Assembly (NCBI RefSeq): GCF_000002425.4
Contig: NC_037265.1
Span: 15,807,934-15,871,933 of the forward strand
Origin: Physcomitrium patens
Taxonomy: Eukaryota > Streptophyta > Bryopsida > Funariales > Funariaceae
Reading direction: 5' to 3'
Length of the DNA stretch: 64,000 bases
In this document: in pieces, positions 32,726 to 43,009 of the stretch
Position numbering within the stretch: the first letter of the stretch is position 1
How the letters are laid out: each line of letters starts with the position of its first letter
The notes under the pieces: generated by a model
Seen by the model: only the letters and a program-made list of their open reading frames with translations
Database searches by the model: none
Told to the model about the DNA's origin: nothing
Made by a program: the position numbers and the translations under genes

Positions 32726-34051
32726 ATTTTCACTTAATTTTTATTTATTTACTTATTATTTTTAAACCTTCATAACTTACTCATAATAACTTGGATTTAA
32801 ATGTTTCTTATATCATTGGAAAGCTTAAAAAATCAAATTCCTAAAAATATACTTTTTACTTTTACTTTTTTACTTTTTATTGGATGAAAACTCCGTCAAC
32901 AGACTGTGACCGAGTTTTGGAGTGTGTTTTGCTTGTATACATTCCTTTCACTTGTTTGTGTTTTTTCTTCTTTTGTTCTTGTTTATTGCATCTTTTACTT
33001 CACACTACCCATTACAAGCAACTCTTAATTGAGGTCATCTTATAATTTGGATAGAGGGATGAAATTTACACTCATAGATCTATAGTTTAATTTTTTGAAG
33101 ACTTATGTGAATATTTTTCTAGAATATCTGCTGTAAGTTTGAGCTTGAAAAAATGGTTAAATTGAAGGTTATTGAATTTCAAGTAGGTTGAGGTCTTGGA
33201 AATTGGACTTTGAAATGCAGTTAGGATTTCTAAGATCTTTAGCAAACTACAAGTTGGATTGCAGTGAAATTTATGTGTGAAGGCAGTAAACTTGATTTGC
33301 TACACAAATATAAATTTTAAAAAAATTGAATGGTTTAAAAGAGATATTGGAATTGAAAGTTCAATATTTAAATTAGAGTAGGAGGCTCCCAAACACTCGA
33401 GAAACTTTTATGTTTTTTTTTTTTTCATTTAATAAGTGTGATTATTTTCAAATTCCATATGTTTGTTGGTAACTTAATTTTTGAGAGATATATGAAATTT
33501 TAAGCAAGATCAACAATTAAATCAAAAGATATTCAAGTTCTAAATTGTATTAGAATTAGATTGAGTTAGTTAGATTTTGGTTAAGATTTGATTTAAGATT
33601 AGAATTGGATTAGGATTTAAGATTTATTTAAGATTTAGGATTTAGAATTTAGAATTTGCTTACGATTTACGATTTGCTTAGGATTTAGGATTTGGTACAA
33701 AATTTAATTGAAGTCCATTAGGATTTCAATTATGATTAAATTAGATATTGATTGAGATTTATTTAAGATATATTTGTGATTATTCTAATATTTCTTTAAG
33801 TCTTTTTAGAAATTCTTTTAATTTTTTTTAAAAATTTCTTTTGAATTCTTTTAATATTTTTTATTCTTTATTTTGTAATTTATTTATGATTTTTTTAAAT
33901 TTGATTAAAGCTTGTTTAACATTGTTAAATTTTAATTTGAATTTATTTAAAATTCTATTAGAATTAAGATATTGTTGTTAAAATTTCTAAATTCTATCTT
34001 TTATAGCTAACCCTCAATGCATTCTTGAGCAAAACTTCATACAATACAACA
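32591..34051 (+). mobile_element. S-family LTR (diverged copy)
   Basis: About 1.46 kb from TGTAGCACC to CAATACAACA. From about 33030 it is collinear with 36450-37786: a CATAGATCTAT block, the GGAGGCTCCCAAACACTCGAG block (versus GGAGGCCGGCTAATACTCGAG), a thinned TTTAGGATTTA tract at 33560-33690, and the GCATTCTTGAGCAAAACTTC end. No coding content. Whether it is a solo LTR cannot be decided since no matching target duplication flanks it. Confidence 0.65.
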
Positions 34052-34343
34052 ACATTGAATTGTGGTTGTTCCTTCCAAGAGGCATCTACATTAAACTTAT
34101 GTTGTTCTTGAGCTCCTTTTAATTGTACTTTAAATATTACATATAGCTTCGACAAACAATTTGCCAAATATTTTGTTGCAAGATTATCAACTTTTGAAAA
34201 GTTGAAAGTATCAAATTTTAGATATTAACCATAAATGGTAAAAAAAGATGTTTGTTGGATAGAAGAATGAATTGAATTATTGTACACAAACTTTGTCAAT
34301 AGTAAAAAAGTTGTCTAATCACCTTAATGATATTGATGATATA
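34052..34343 (-). mobile_element. Chromovirus fragment (integrase C-terminal part)
   Basis: Matches element C at about 22797-23090 (a GTGGTTGTTCC block, GTTGTTCTTGAGC). It is bounded by the S LTR on the left and element E on the right. Only about 290 bases survive and no frame is open. Confidence 0.7.
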
Positions 34344-35778
34344 TGTGATTGTCGTTTTACTTATTCTACGATTCTTTTCAGAATAAACCTATATAAGAGA
34401 ATTCAAACACATGAAAAGACTAAGTGCATGAGTTTTACTTGTTAGGGTCACACAATTAACCATATTCTGAACTACTAAAACACTAAGAAATATTACAATG
34501 CTTTTTCCTAGTAACAATATTTCTTCATCAACTAATAATAACAGTGTGTAATCTTGTGCTCCCAAAAGACCGCTCAAAATACATAATTTCCATCCAACAT
34601 CAGAAATAATAGACTTCACTCCAACCAATCTGAATTCATAGAATTTCTGTTATCACCAACTTCTTTTGTCCAAAACACACACAACTCTCAATAAACAACA
34701 ATCATAATCTTTTAATAATTCCTCATATAATTCAATCACTCACTACTCTAATTATATAATCAATAACTCATAAATCAATCTCTGATTTATTCCATAGACT
34801 CACTTCTTAGTATTCAAAAATTATCCATCACTCTTCAACAACAAAGAAAACAAAGAAATAAAGACGTAGAACCAAGCTTACCTCGGCTCATGACTATCAT
34901 AGTCTAGTATCCCAACAAACTTCTACAACTTCTATATAATTGTTTTTGATTTTCAGATTCTAACCGTAATCCTGTAATTAACTGCCTTTAATAATTAAAT
35001 CAATCATTTGTCTTCTTGTGTCAAGGACAAGAATATAATAAAGATAAATAAACAAGTGAGACTTCTCTCATAGAAAGATGACAAAATAGAAATAACTTGA
35101 TATATATATTAACAAAGAAATTGGAATGGATATTGCCAAAAGTCAAGAAAATTAGAGACCCTTGAAACTAGACTGGAATCAAGAAAGGAGTTGACAAGAG
35201 TGAAGAAGGCTACATTCTTGTCTCTATATATACTATCTAACTAGGGGCTATGTGGCGACGTTCTATAGAACCTCCAATATATATTGTCTTTATAGGACAC
35301 ATGCATTGACTTACAAGGTAAATTTTTCTACATATAAGTCACATAATTAGCTTGGTCTTCAAGCTACCAACATGTGTGGCACTTGACCAACTTGTTGACT
35401 ACGTTTCTAATTCCAAAAAGTCAATTAAAGACACCTACAAAGTCAAAGCAATATCTATATGGCTTCTACGAAGCTTTCATATCAAATATTATAGAATTAA
35501 CTTACTATTACCTACTTTTACTTACTTCTACTCATTTATACATGTAATTATTGGCTTACATGTATATGTCCGTGACATCCTAAATTGACTATTGTATGGA
35601 CTATTAGTCTATTTTACCAATATCTTACTGAATCAAACTAATATCTATTCTACATAGCCCCACTTCTATCTGTGTAGCGTCTTTACAAACACACAATTGA
35701 TTCCTTACTAAAAACTACTTAACAAAACTCTACAAAGTTACTATTTCTTCTAGTCCTCCCAATTAATCATATACTACA
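34344..35778 (-). repeat. Element E 3' LTR, interrupted
   Basis: About 880 bp of LTR (TGTAGTATATG at the right end in minus sense, ...CAATCACA at the left) plus the 559-bp chromovirus LTR at 35019-35577. The first ~370 bases from 34344 match 41806-42185 closely. The right border is approximate. Confidence 0.7.
35019..35577 (-). mobile_element. Solo LTR of the chromovirus family
   Basis: 559 bp, TGTCAAGGACAAG to TCCGTGACA, matching the C and B LTRs in the same orientation. No internal sequence. Flanks TCTTG and TCCTA are only partly alike, so a clean target duplication is not preserved. Confidence 0.85.
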
Positions 35779-35789
35779 TTATCCATTGT

Positions 35790-36141
35790 TGGTTCCACCG
35801 GTTCAAGTTCTAATTACAAATCTTCTTCGTTCTCCAATCTGTCCATCAACTCCTTCTCAACTCGTTTGAGAGATCTTCATTATACCTTCCCAATTCACGG
35901 ACTTGAGCCTCCAGTTTCAAGATTTGGGCATCCCAAAGTTTCAATTGATGTTGATGCTGACTCATCCATTCTGTAACATCTTCAATTGTCACTTGTGACC
36001 GACTCCTCACTCTTAACTCTTAATTGGAACTACTACTCTCGAATACACAAGAAACACAAAAAAATGGCACTTCAACCAACCCAAAACAATACCACAGAAT
36101 GACTTTAATCGGTGCTCCATTCCTATTCTTTTACTACCTGG
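35790..36141 (-). pseudogene. Element E extra-ORF tail (coiled coil)
   Basis: The minus strand reads VTEWMSQHQHQLKLWDAQIL, KLEAQVRELGRYNED, then LSNELR. It is homologous to the end of the T2 extra ORF (QQQLEVKDARIL.LEAQVRELGACNEDLTAQLR). It is cut by the S LTR at 36142 and followed by the 3' LTR, which shows that this coiled-coil protein is the last gene before the 3' LTR in the T family. Confidence 0.6.
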
Positions 36142-36287
36142 TGATAATGATATAGGCATCTTAAGAAAGAAATTAAGAGTAAATTCTAGAAAAAAGTTAC
36201 TTAGAAAAACTAGATATTGATACTCGGAGAGTGCCGGTTATGAACCAGGGTCGAAATCAGACCCTGGGGTTGGAATTGATTTTGGGT

Positions 36288-36385
36288 GATTTTGCAAAGC
36301 TCTTACAAAGTCCTATCAACTCCAAATCACCTAAAAATAATACCGATTTGGAGTTGATATGACTTTGTAAGAGCTTTGTAAAATC
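36288..36385. repeat. Foldback: 41-bp inverted arms, 16-nt loop
   Basis: Arms 36288-36328 and 36345-36385 are complementary at 39 of 41 positions (GATTTTGCAAAGCTC... with ...GAGCTTTGTAAAATC). The inverted S copy at 2440-2500 has only one of the arms. Confidence 0.95.
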
Positions 36386-36959
36386 AAGGTTTGTTTCAGA
36401 TGACTTGGATTTTATGAAATAAAATATAAAATATGAAATAAAATTTTATGGATTAATGTTTTGGATGTTTTCAAGAGTTTTGTAATAGATCTATGGGTGA
36501 ATTTTTTTGGATTTATGCTTATAGTTTTTTTTAATATGTATCATAAAATTGAGTTTGATCTAACGGTTCAATTAAGGAATATTGAGGTTTAAGTGGATCA
36601 AGGACTCAGAAAGTAGAATTTTAGATCTAGTGGGAATTTTTGAGATTTCTTGCAATGTATTAGTTGGATTGGAGTAAAACTTGCATGAGAGGATATAAGA
36701 CTTGATTTTCTATGAATATGAGAATTTGGAGATCAATCGAATGGTGCAAAGAAGAGATATTGGCTCTGGAAGATTGATATCAAGATTGGAAAAGGAGGCC
36801 GGCTAATACTCGAGCAAATTTTTGAGGTTATCGTGAATTTAGTAACTCCAATCCTTTTCAATTTTTTTGTGATTTTTTTTTAACTTATTTATTTAGAAGT
36901 ATGTAAAATTTGAATTAAGATCAACGGTTTATTCATTAGTTATTGAGGTTTAAATCTGT

Positions 36960-37470
36960 TATTGGAATTACTAGGATTTGGTTAGGGTTTGGTTTGGAGT
37001 TTAGGATTTGAATTAGGATTTGATTTAGGGTTTAGGATTTGATTAGGATTTGATTTAGGATTTAGGATTTTGATTAGGATTTGGTTTAAGATTTAGTTAG
37101 GATTTTATTTAGGGTTTAGGATTTGGTTAGGATTTATTTTAGGATTTAGGATTTGGTTAGGATTTAGTTAGAGTTTGATTTAGGATTTAAGGTTCGGTTA
37201 GGGTTTGATTTAGGGTTTAGGATTTGAATTAGGATTTGGTTTAGAATTTGGTTAGGATTTTATTTAGGATTTAGGATTTGGTTAGGATTTGATTTAGAGT
37301 TTAGGATTTGGTTAGGGTTTTATTTAGGGTTTTGGATTTAGATTTGGATTTGGTTAGGATTTGATTTAAGATTTAGGGTTTGGTTTAGGGTTTGGTTTAG
37401 GATTTGATTGAGGTTTGATTTAAGGTTTATTTAGGGTTTGATTTAGGGTTTAGGATTTTATTAGGATTTA
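36960..37470 (+). repeat. Telomere-like TTTAGG(G/A) array in the S LTR
   Basis: About 500 bases of degenerate TTTAGGATTTGGTTAGGATT and GATTTAGGGTTTAGG units, with several exact TTTAGGG. Units are irregular (7-12 bases). Shorter versions occur in the other S LTRs (1690-1880 inverted; 33560-33690). Confidence 0.85.
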
Positions 37471-37786
37471 AGATTTAATTAATTTTGGCCTATAGTTTGA
37501 ATGAAGTTCAATAGGATTTTAACTAGAATTAAATTAAGATTAAATTGAGATGTATTTGAGTGATATTTGTATTTTTTTTAATGTTTCTTTAAGAATTCTT
37601 ATTGTTTGTTTGAAATTTCTTTGAGGTTTTATTGAATTTGATTAAACTTACTTAACATTATTATGGTCTAATTAGAGTATTGTTAGTATTCTATTAGAAT
37701 TAGGATTTTGTTATTACAATTTTCATTCTTCCTTCCATAGCCAAGTGTCCGTAGCATTCTCAAGGAAGACTTCACGTATTACGACA

Positions 37787-38400
37787 TCGTGAAAGGTAAT
37801 GGAAAATAATCTTTCTTAGTGGCTGCATTAAATTTTTGAAAATCGTGACAAATTCGAATTTTTCTATTTTTTTTTGGCACCATCACAATTAGAGAAACTG
37901 ACTCACTATTCGATACTGGATAAATAAAACCAACTGCAAGAAGCTTGTCTAATTCCTCCTTCACTATGAAAGAATATTTAAGATTAAGGCGATGTTGCCT
38001 CTACAATATCGATTAAGCGTTCTCCTTTAAAATGATACGATGCTCACAAACTTCAACAAAGATACCTTTTACATCATCATAAGTCCAAGCAAAAGCTGAT
38101 TTGTGATGCAAGAAAATTTTTTTCTAGCAGGTCAACTCCTATTCCTTAATACCTTTGTAGACCTTAATTATTCGAGACTCTACTATGGTCGCCAAGTTGA
38201 TAGTTTGATGTAAAGGTACAGTGGCGATGTTCAATTTCAACTTCTACACTGGTTTAAAATCAGTCGATAAGTTTGACATGTAAGAAGTACTGAATCTTGT
38301 GTCTAGGGCACTCACATGGTGTACATCATACTTGGTTATCTAGTCAATACTAACTTTAGTAGAGATTTTTGAATTCAGTAGGTATATCAAGTACTCTCTC
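37787..38400 (-). pseudogene. pol: Element E RT N-terminal fragment and linker
   Basis: The minus strand gives MKEELDKLLAVGFIYPVSNS, LIVMVPKKNRKIRICHDFQK and FNAATKKDYFPLPF, the opening of gypsy RT, collinear with T2 57211-57582. It ends at the S LTR border, so the catalytic YxDD part, RNase H and integrase are missing. Upstream linker sequence to 38400 carries several stops (ICVAHVSSLGVRS-like decay). Confidence 0.75.
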
Positions 38401-38411
38401 GGACTGCCACA

Positions 38412-38948
38412 TTAATACACTATTCTAGGGTATTGGACTGCTTCTACAGATGCCTCCATAATCAGTGCTACTGCATCATTATCAGAGCTAAGCTCATTAT
38501 TTGACGTCAATTCAGATGCTAGCAATCGAGGCTCTCTGTAATAGTGTACTCGATACATTTGTAACACCATTATATCTCTGTCCTTGCCAATTATCAAAGT
38601 ACCCTGACTCCAATCATTCTTGGCTTTTGCTTGATAAAGCCAAGGCCGTCCCAAAGAAATTAGATACAATAAAGTCGAACATTGTAACAAAAAGACGATG
38701 TAGTCAATTTCATATGCAATACTAGAAATTATAGTTTGAACACTCCGTAAAATATCCATTGATTTAACCCGGCTATGATCTGCCATCCATAATATCAATG
38801 TCGTGGATACTAAGTATTCCAAATCTAAAGCATCCATTGTATTAGCGTTCATTAAATTGACACTGGAACACCCATCCACCTGAACACCTGAGATCATAAT
38901 ACCGTCAATCAAAACATCGATGGTTAATGTACCTGAATCAGGATTCAA
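38412..38948 (-). CDS. pol: Element E aspartic protease domain
   Basis: 178 open codons. The active site reads ISGVQVDGCSSVNLMNANTM, with D-G-C-S in the place of D-[TS]-G-[AS] or the D-G-G-S of related plant gypsy elements. VLQMYRVHYY and ISLGRPWLYQAKAKNDWSQG are the later conserved motifs (LGRPWL). An acidic linker follows (NNELSSDNDAVALIMEAS). This is the longest intact frame of E and part of a former gag-pol, not an independent gene. The catalytic Asp is retained. Confidence 0.65.
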   Translation of the reverse strand: MNPDSGTLTIDVLIDGIMISGVQVDGCSSVNLMNANTMDALDLEYLVSTTLILWMADHSRVKSMDILRSVQTIISSIAYEIDYIVFLLQCSTLLYLISLGRPWLYQAKAKNDWSQGTLIIGKDRDIMVLQMYRVHYYREPRLLASELTSNNELSSDNDAVALIMEASVEAVQYPRIVY

Positions 38949-39562
38949 ATTGACTTCACAAACTTCCCTATTACGTTATCTATGCCATATTAACGATGAA
39001 TTCAATATAGAACAGTACTCTGATGCGATCTCTAGAAGTTGCTTCATAGAAATAGAAGGCCGAATAGCGTCCAAATCCTTCAAAATATCATAGAGTTTCA
39101 TATTTAAGGTAATTTTCAATGCCCTCTTTCTTTTCATTGGATTGAGTTTAACTTTGAGAGATATGATATTCTTTTGTCCTAGACTTTGAATTAGAATAGT
39201 AACTGGATCTTCCTTAGAATTCGTGCCTCCGAGAGGATCTTTTAATGGATAGGATATTTTTCAAAACTAAATAGAGAACGGAACAGCTTGAAACAGAACC
39301 GAGCCTCTATAATTGGGACTTCATTGGATTACCCAATCGAGTCAGGTCTCATATTCGATAAGAAGTGTGTAATAAGACTTAGATTGGATGTCCCCGTAAT
39401 TGGGTCAAATTGGCCCTTCGCATCAGGCTCACCCAAATGTTTAATTGATCCTTTTTCCTTTTGCTGACTCTTGATAAGAACGGGTTGAACACATTCCACT
39501 CGATTTATCAAAGAATCTTGAGGACCTTGATTTATCTCTTCAATTTTTTCTTGGTTTTCAAT
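38949..39562 (-). pseudogene. E gag-protease linker, source of R LTR sequence
   Basis: The minus strand reads GEPDAKGQFDPITGTSN and, after a small shift, FLSNMRPDSIG-stop-SNEVPI. At nucleotide level this matches the R LTRs (for example GATGCGAAGGGCCAATTTGA at 8759 and CCAATATGAGACCTGA at 8670). It connects gag zinc knuckles with protease. Several stops. It shows the coding origin of the central part of the R LTRs. Confidence 0.7.
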
Positions 39563-41467
39563 CTACTGATCCAGATTATTGAAATTGAATGGAGCATTAC
39601 ATTGCTGATAAGTATGCCCCGATTGCTTACAATTCCCACATATTGGCGCATAATCGTCACTAGCTCTGGAATTGACATATTCACTAGCACAATGACCAAT
39701 CTGTTTGTAACAAAAACAATAAAGTGGTCTTCTTGCACCCCCATCTGGCATATTGGGTGTATCCACCTGTATATACATAATAGGCTTGTTCCACGTAGGA
39801 TTAGAAAATGATCCTAGTTATTCCATTGGTACGGAGGATATTTGGTTCAATGACGTCGGTGGAGCATATTACTGATATCTCTGCTGCTCTTTCCCATAGT
39901 TCTAAGGATTTGATGCAGACCCATGATTAAAATTGGAACTTTGAAAGTTATTGAATGGTCAATTTTATCGATTAGATCAATTTCCATTCCATCCAAATGT
40001 ATTTTCCATTTGAACTTGATTGATGTTCCATTGAGTCGATGGGATCATGGTCTGATTATTGAATTGTTGTTGCCTTTGCCAATTCCAACAATTAGCTATT
40101 AAGTGCTTTCTTTCGCAAAATGTACATTGATCCATCATTTGTGAGGGTGAAGGGCATTCTGTTACCAAATGACCATGACCCTTACAATTATTGCACCATG
40201 CACTGGTCCTAGTATTAGTAGACTTGTGCCACTTTTCCTTATCCTTGGCCATATTAACGACCATTTCTTCTATTTTCTTCATAAGATTCAATAACAAGGC
40301 TTCATTGGAATCTTTTGGGACTGGTATTATTGGTAACTCTGCCGTTTGTTATTGATATAGAAAATATGGAACATATGTTGTTGTCACGTTTGATGGTATA
40401 ACTTGCAATGGCATGATATTAATTAGCCCCTGAATATTGGCACTGGAATTGGCTATTTTTTCTAACATCTGTGGATAACTACCCACTGATCCGTTCCAAG
40501 TGGGATTTTGATAACTGCTTTGAACTAGAATCATTGTGGCACCCGCAGTTAAAAATTGATCATAATGGCATTTCTCCCAAACCTTGGCTCTATTAAAAGA
40601 TGTTGTTACCGTATTTGGTTGAGCCTATTTTATAAATATTTTTAGTTCAGGTGGGTACAATTCGTTGATTAATATAGACAATACAAAAGTCTCTGGCATT
40701 TGGTGATTTGGCCACTTGTGGAGTTTATCTACCACACGACCATAGTATGATTCCACTGCCTCTCCTAGATCCATTTTGTTAATCATTAATCTTTCTCAAA
40801 GTCGATCCTCAAAACCAATTGGACAAAAATAGATTAAAAATACATTCTTCAATGCTTTCTAATTAGAAAATTGACCCACTGGTTGACGATTGTACCATTC
40901 AAACATCGTGTCTTTCAAGGTTGCTGGCAACCATGGTAACCAAATATCTTTCCTTCTTCCATTATTAGCTATACATGCTGTCAGAAACTGAGACAAATGT
41001 TGATCAGAATCCACATCCAAAAAATCTCTAAAAGTAGGTAATGGAGTCATGCTCGTTGTGCAAACACTCAAGTCACCTATTTATACTGCTATTGGAACTG
41101 CTGGACCACCTGTCGCCATTGAAGAAAATAATGTTCCACTTAATCTTTTGTCAAAACAACTAGCGCCTTCCCCAATTGATTGTTCTGAATTTTTAAGTTT
41201 CCTTAATTTTCTATAATTGTCCCTTACTAAGTTAGTGAGTTGAATTGGGGGTGAAAATGATGGATTTTGAAATACACTGAATTGGTTCTTATTGATCAGT
41301 AATTTATGCCACTCTACAAAATCAATTTTGATGAAATTGGAAACTTTTGTTATTAGAAACATATCCAATAGAGTATCCAATTCTTTTGTGATTCCCCCAC
41401 TCATAGTTAATAGCCTCAAGGAAAATACTAGTCTATTGATCAAATTTTCCACGAGTGTTCTTGGCAA
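39563..41467 (-). pseudogene. gag: Element E gag with four zinc-knuckle motifs
   Basis: N-terminal unknown part (41467-41081), then capsid core (FRDFLDVDSDQHLSQFLTAC; WLPWLPATLKDTMFEWYNRQ). Then CNNCKGHGHLVTEC (perfect CX2CX4HX4C), CTFCERKHLIANC (one residue short), CFCYKQIGHCASEY (two Cys replaced by Tyr) and CGNCKQSGHTYQQC (perfect). The middle part MLEKIANSSANIQGL (about 40460) is the segment also present at 643 in an R LTR. Stops and frameshifts break it into about five pieces. Confidence 0.75.
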
Positions 41468-41785
41468 TTTCTTTAACTGTATATACTTCTGAAATATTTG
41501 ATGTCAATCAGCTTTTGGGTATACTCGGATATGTCGAAAAACATGCAACTATGGTTTAATCCAACTTTTTTGATGACTCCTTTTTAAATTCTGTTCTTGC
41601 TCGTTACGCAACAAATTTCTTGCTTGCAATCTCTCTATTCTTACTTTCGACTGCCATATTCTCTTCACTGTTAAGTTTTCATTCTTAATAACTATACTCT
41701 TTCATTATATTCTACTGAATTTGCTTCTTATCTCCCATCTAACTAAACCAGCAGTTAATTCCTAACACTCAATGCTATTGTCTAT

Positions 41786-41805
41786 CACCAACAGTGGTGC
41801 CAAAA
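41786..41805 (-). other. Element E primer-binding site (candidate)
   Basis: The minus strand reads TTTTGGCACCACTGTTGGTG directly after the LTR end CAATCACA. TGGCACCACTGTTGG resembles the TGGCGCCGCTGCCGG site of T' with CpG-type changes (C to T or G to A). Confidence 0.6.
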
Positions 41806-42185
41806 TGTGATTGTCATTTTACTTATTCTACAATTCCTTTCAAAATAAACCTATATAGGAGAATTCAAACATTGAGAAAGACTAAGTGCATGAATTTTAC
41901 TTGTTAGGGTCACACAATTAATCGTATTTCGAACCACTAAAACACTATGAAATACTACAATGCTTTCTCCTAATAACAATATTCTTTCATCAACTGATAA
42001 CAATAGTATGCAATCTTGCACTCTCAAAATACTGCTCAAAATACATCATTTCCATCCAACACCAGAAATAACAGACTTCACTCCAAGCAATCTAAATTCA
42101 CAGAATTTCTATAATCACCAACTTCGTTTGTCCAAAACACACACAGCTCTCAATAAACAACAATCATAATCTTCCAATAACTCCT
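41806..42185 (-). repeat. Element E 5' LTR, 3' part only
   Basis: 380 bases closely matching 34344-34720. Cut at 42186 by the T2 LTR. Confidence 0.75.
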
Positions 42186-42988
42186 TGTGGTTGTTGTTTT
42201 ACTTATTCTGAAAGAAACCTCCCAAAATAAACTCATATAGAGGAATTCGACTTTCCAGCACATTGACCATGTATATGAGCTCCAATTGTTAGAGTCACAC
42301 AATTAACCACTACTTCTGAATGCTTTCCATACCAAAGAACACTTAACTTTTCCTCCTACTGTCCACTCTCTCATATCAATACAATAACATCCACGACATC
42401 AATTTCAGTACCCTGTGTAATTCACAAATACACAAGCATATTCCAAACCCTGGAACGAACAACTTCGAATCCACAGAATCTGATCAAGATAATTCCTTCG
42501 ATTACAATTCCTCTCCGCTGAACTTACAACCTTGTGATAAACAATGACTGGAAACTTCCATACGTCCTTAATCTTTTCCAACAATTAATAAACAGTGATC
42601 CATAAATAACTTCGTAAATCAAACATTGATTCATTAAATCGATCTTCTTCACTAGAATCAACACTAACACAAAGGAAACAAGAAAATTAAGAAGAAGAGA
42701 TAGCACCAAGCTTATCCCTAGCTCAGTACCATCGTAGTCTGGCATTTTCTTCCCCTCTCCCATCCTCCTTATACTACCCTAAGATACCAACTCCTATACT
42801 ACAAATGATAACTACTTTTCTTGACTATTCATCCGTTCTACTCATTGAACCACCTTTTTAGCAGTTATCTATCCTTATTTACACTATACACTAGGTATCT
42901 ACATTCTGAAAATAACTACTTATTCTACATAGTCTCACTCCTAACTGTGCAACATCCCTGTAAATACTCAATTCATAAACAAAAATCA
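42186..42988 (-). repeat. Element T2 3' LTR
   Basis: About 803 bp, TGTGGTTGTTGTTTTAC at the left and CAAAAATCA at the right (TG...CA in minus sense). Diverged but collinear with the E LTR (GAATTC, GTTAGAGTCACACAATTAACCA block, CTACATAGTCTCACTCCTA versus CTACATAGCCCCACTTCTA). A purine-rich tract (AAAAAAAAGAAAGGGAT on the minus strand) lies just outside. Confidence 0.7.
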
Positions 42989-43009
42989 ATCCCTTTCTTT
43001 TTTTTAACT

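Larger units (their letters stand above)
36142..37786 (+). mobile_element. S-family LTR, full length
   Basis: About 1645 bp, TGATAATGATATAGG to CACGTATTACGACA. It contains a 41-bp foldback (36288-36385) and a long TTTAGGG-like array (36960-37470). No coding sequence. Its flanks belong to different parts of element E (extra ORF on the left, RT on the right) and show no target duplication, so a deletion accompanied or followed insertion. Confidence 0.75.
34344..42185 (-). mobile_element. T-family gypsy element E, deleted
   Basis: Minus-strand element. 5' LTR fragment 41806-42185, primer site 41786-41805, gag with four zinc knuckles, protease, start of RT. Then an S LTR (36142-37786) sits where the rest of pol should be, followed by the tail of the extra ORF and the 3' LTR (34344-35778, itself holding a solo chromovirus LTR). 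The LTR end TGTGATTGTCG/T is shared by both LTRs. The T2 LTR cuts the 5' LTR at 42186. Confidence 0.8.

Noticed and set aside
35023-35577. Target-site duplication for the solo LTR in element E
   Set aside because: TCTTG and TCCTA agree at only three of five positions; I do not count it.
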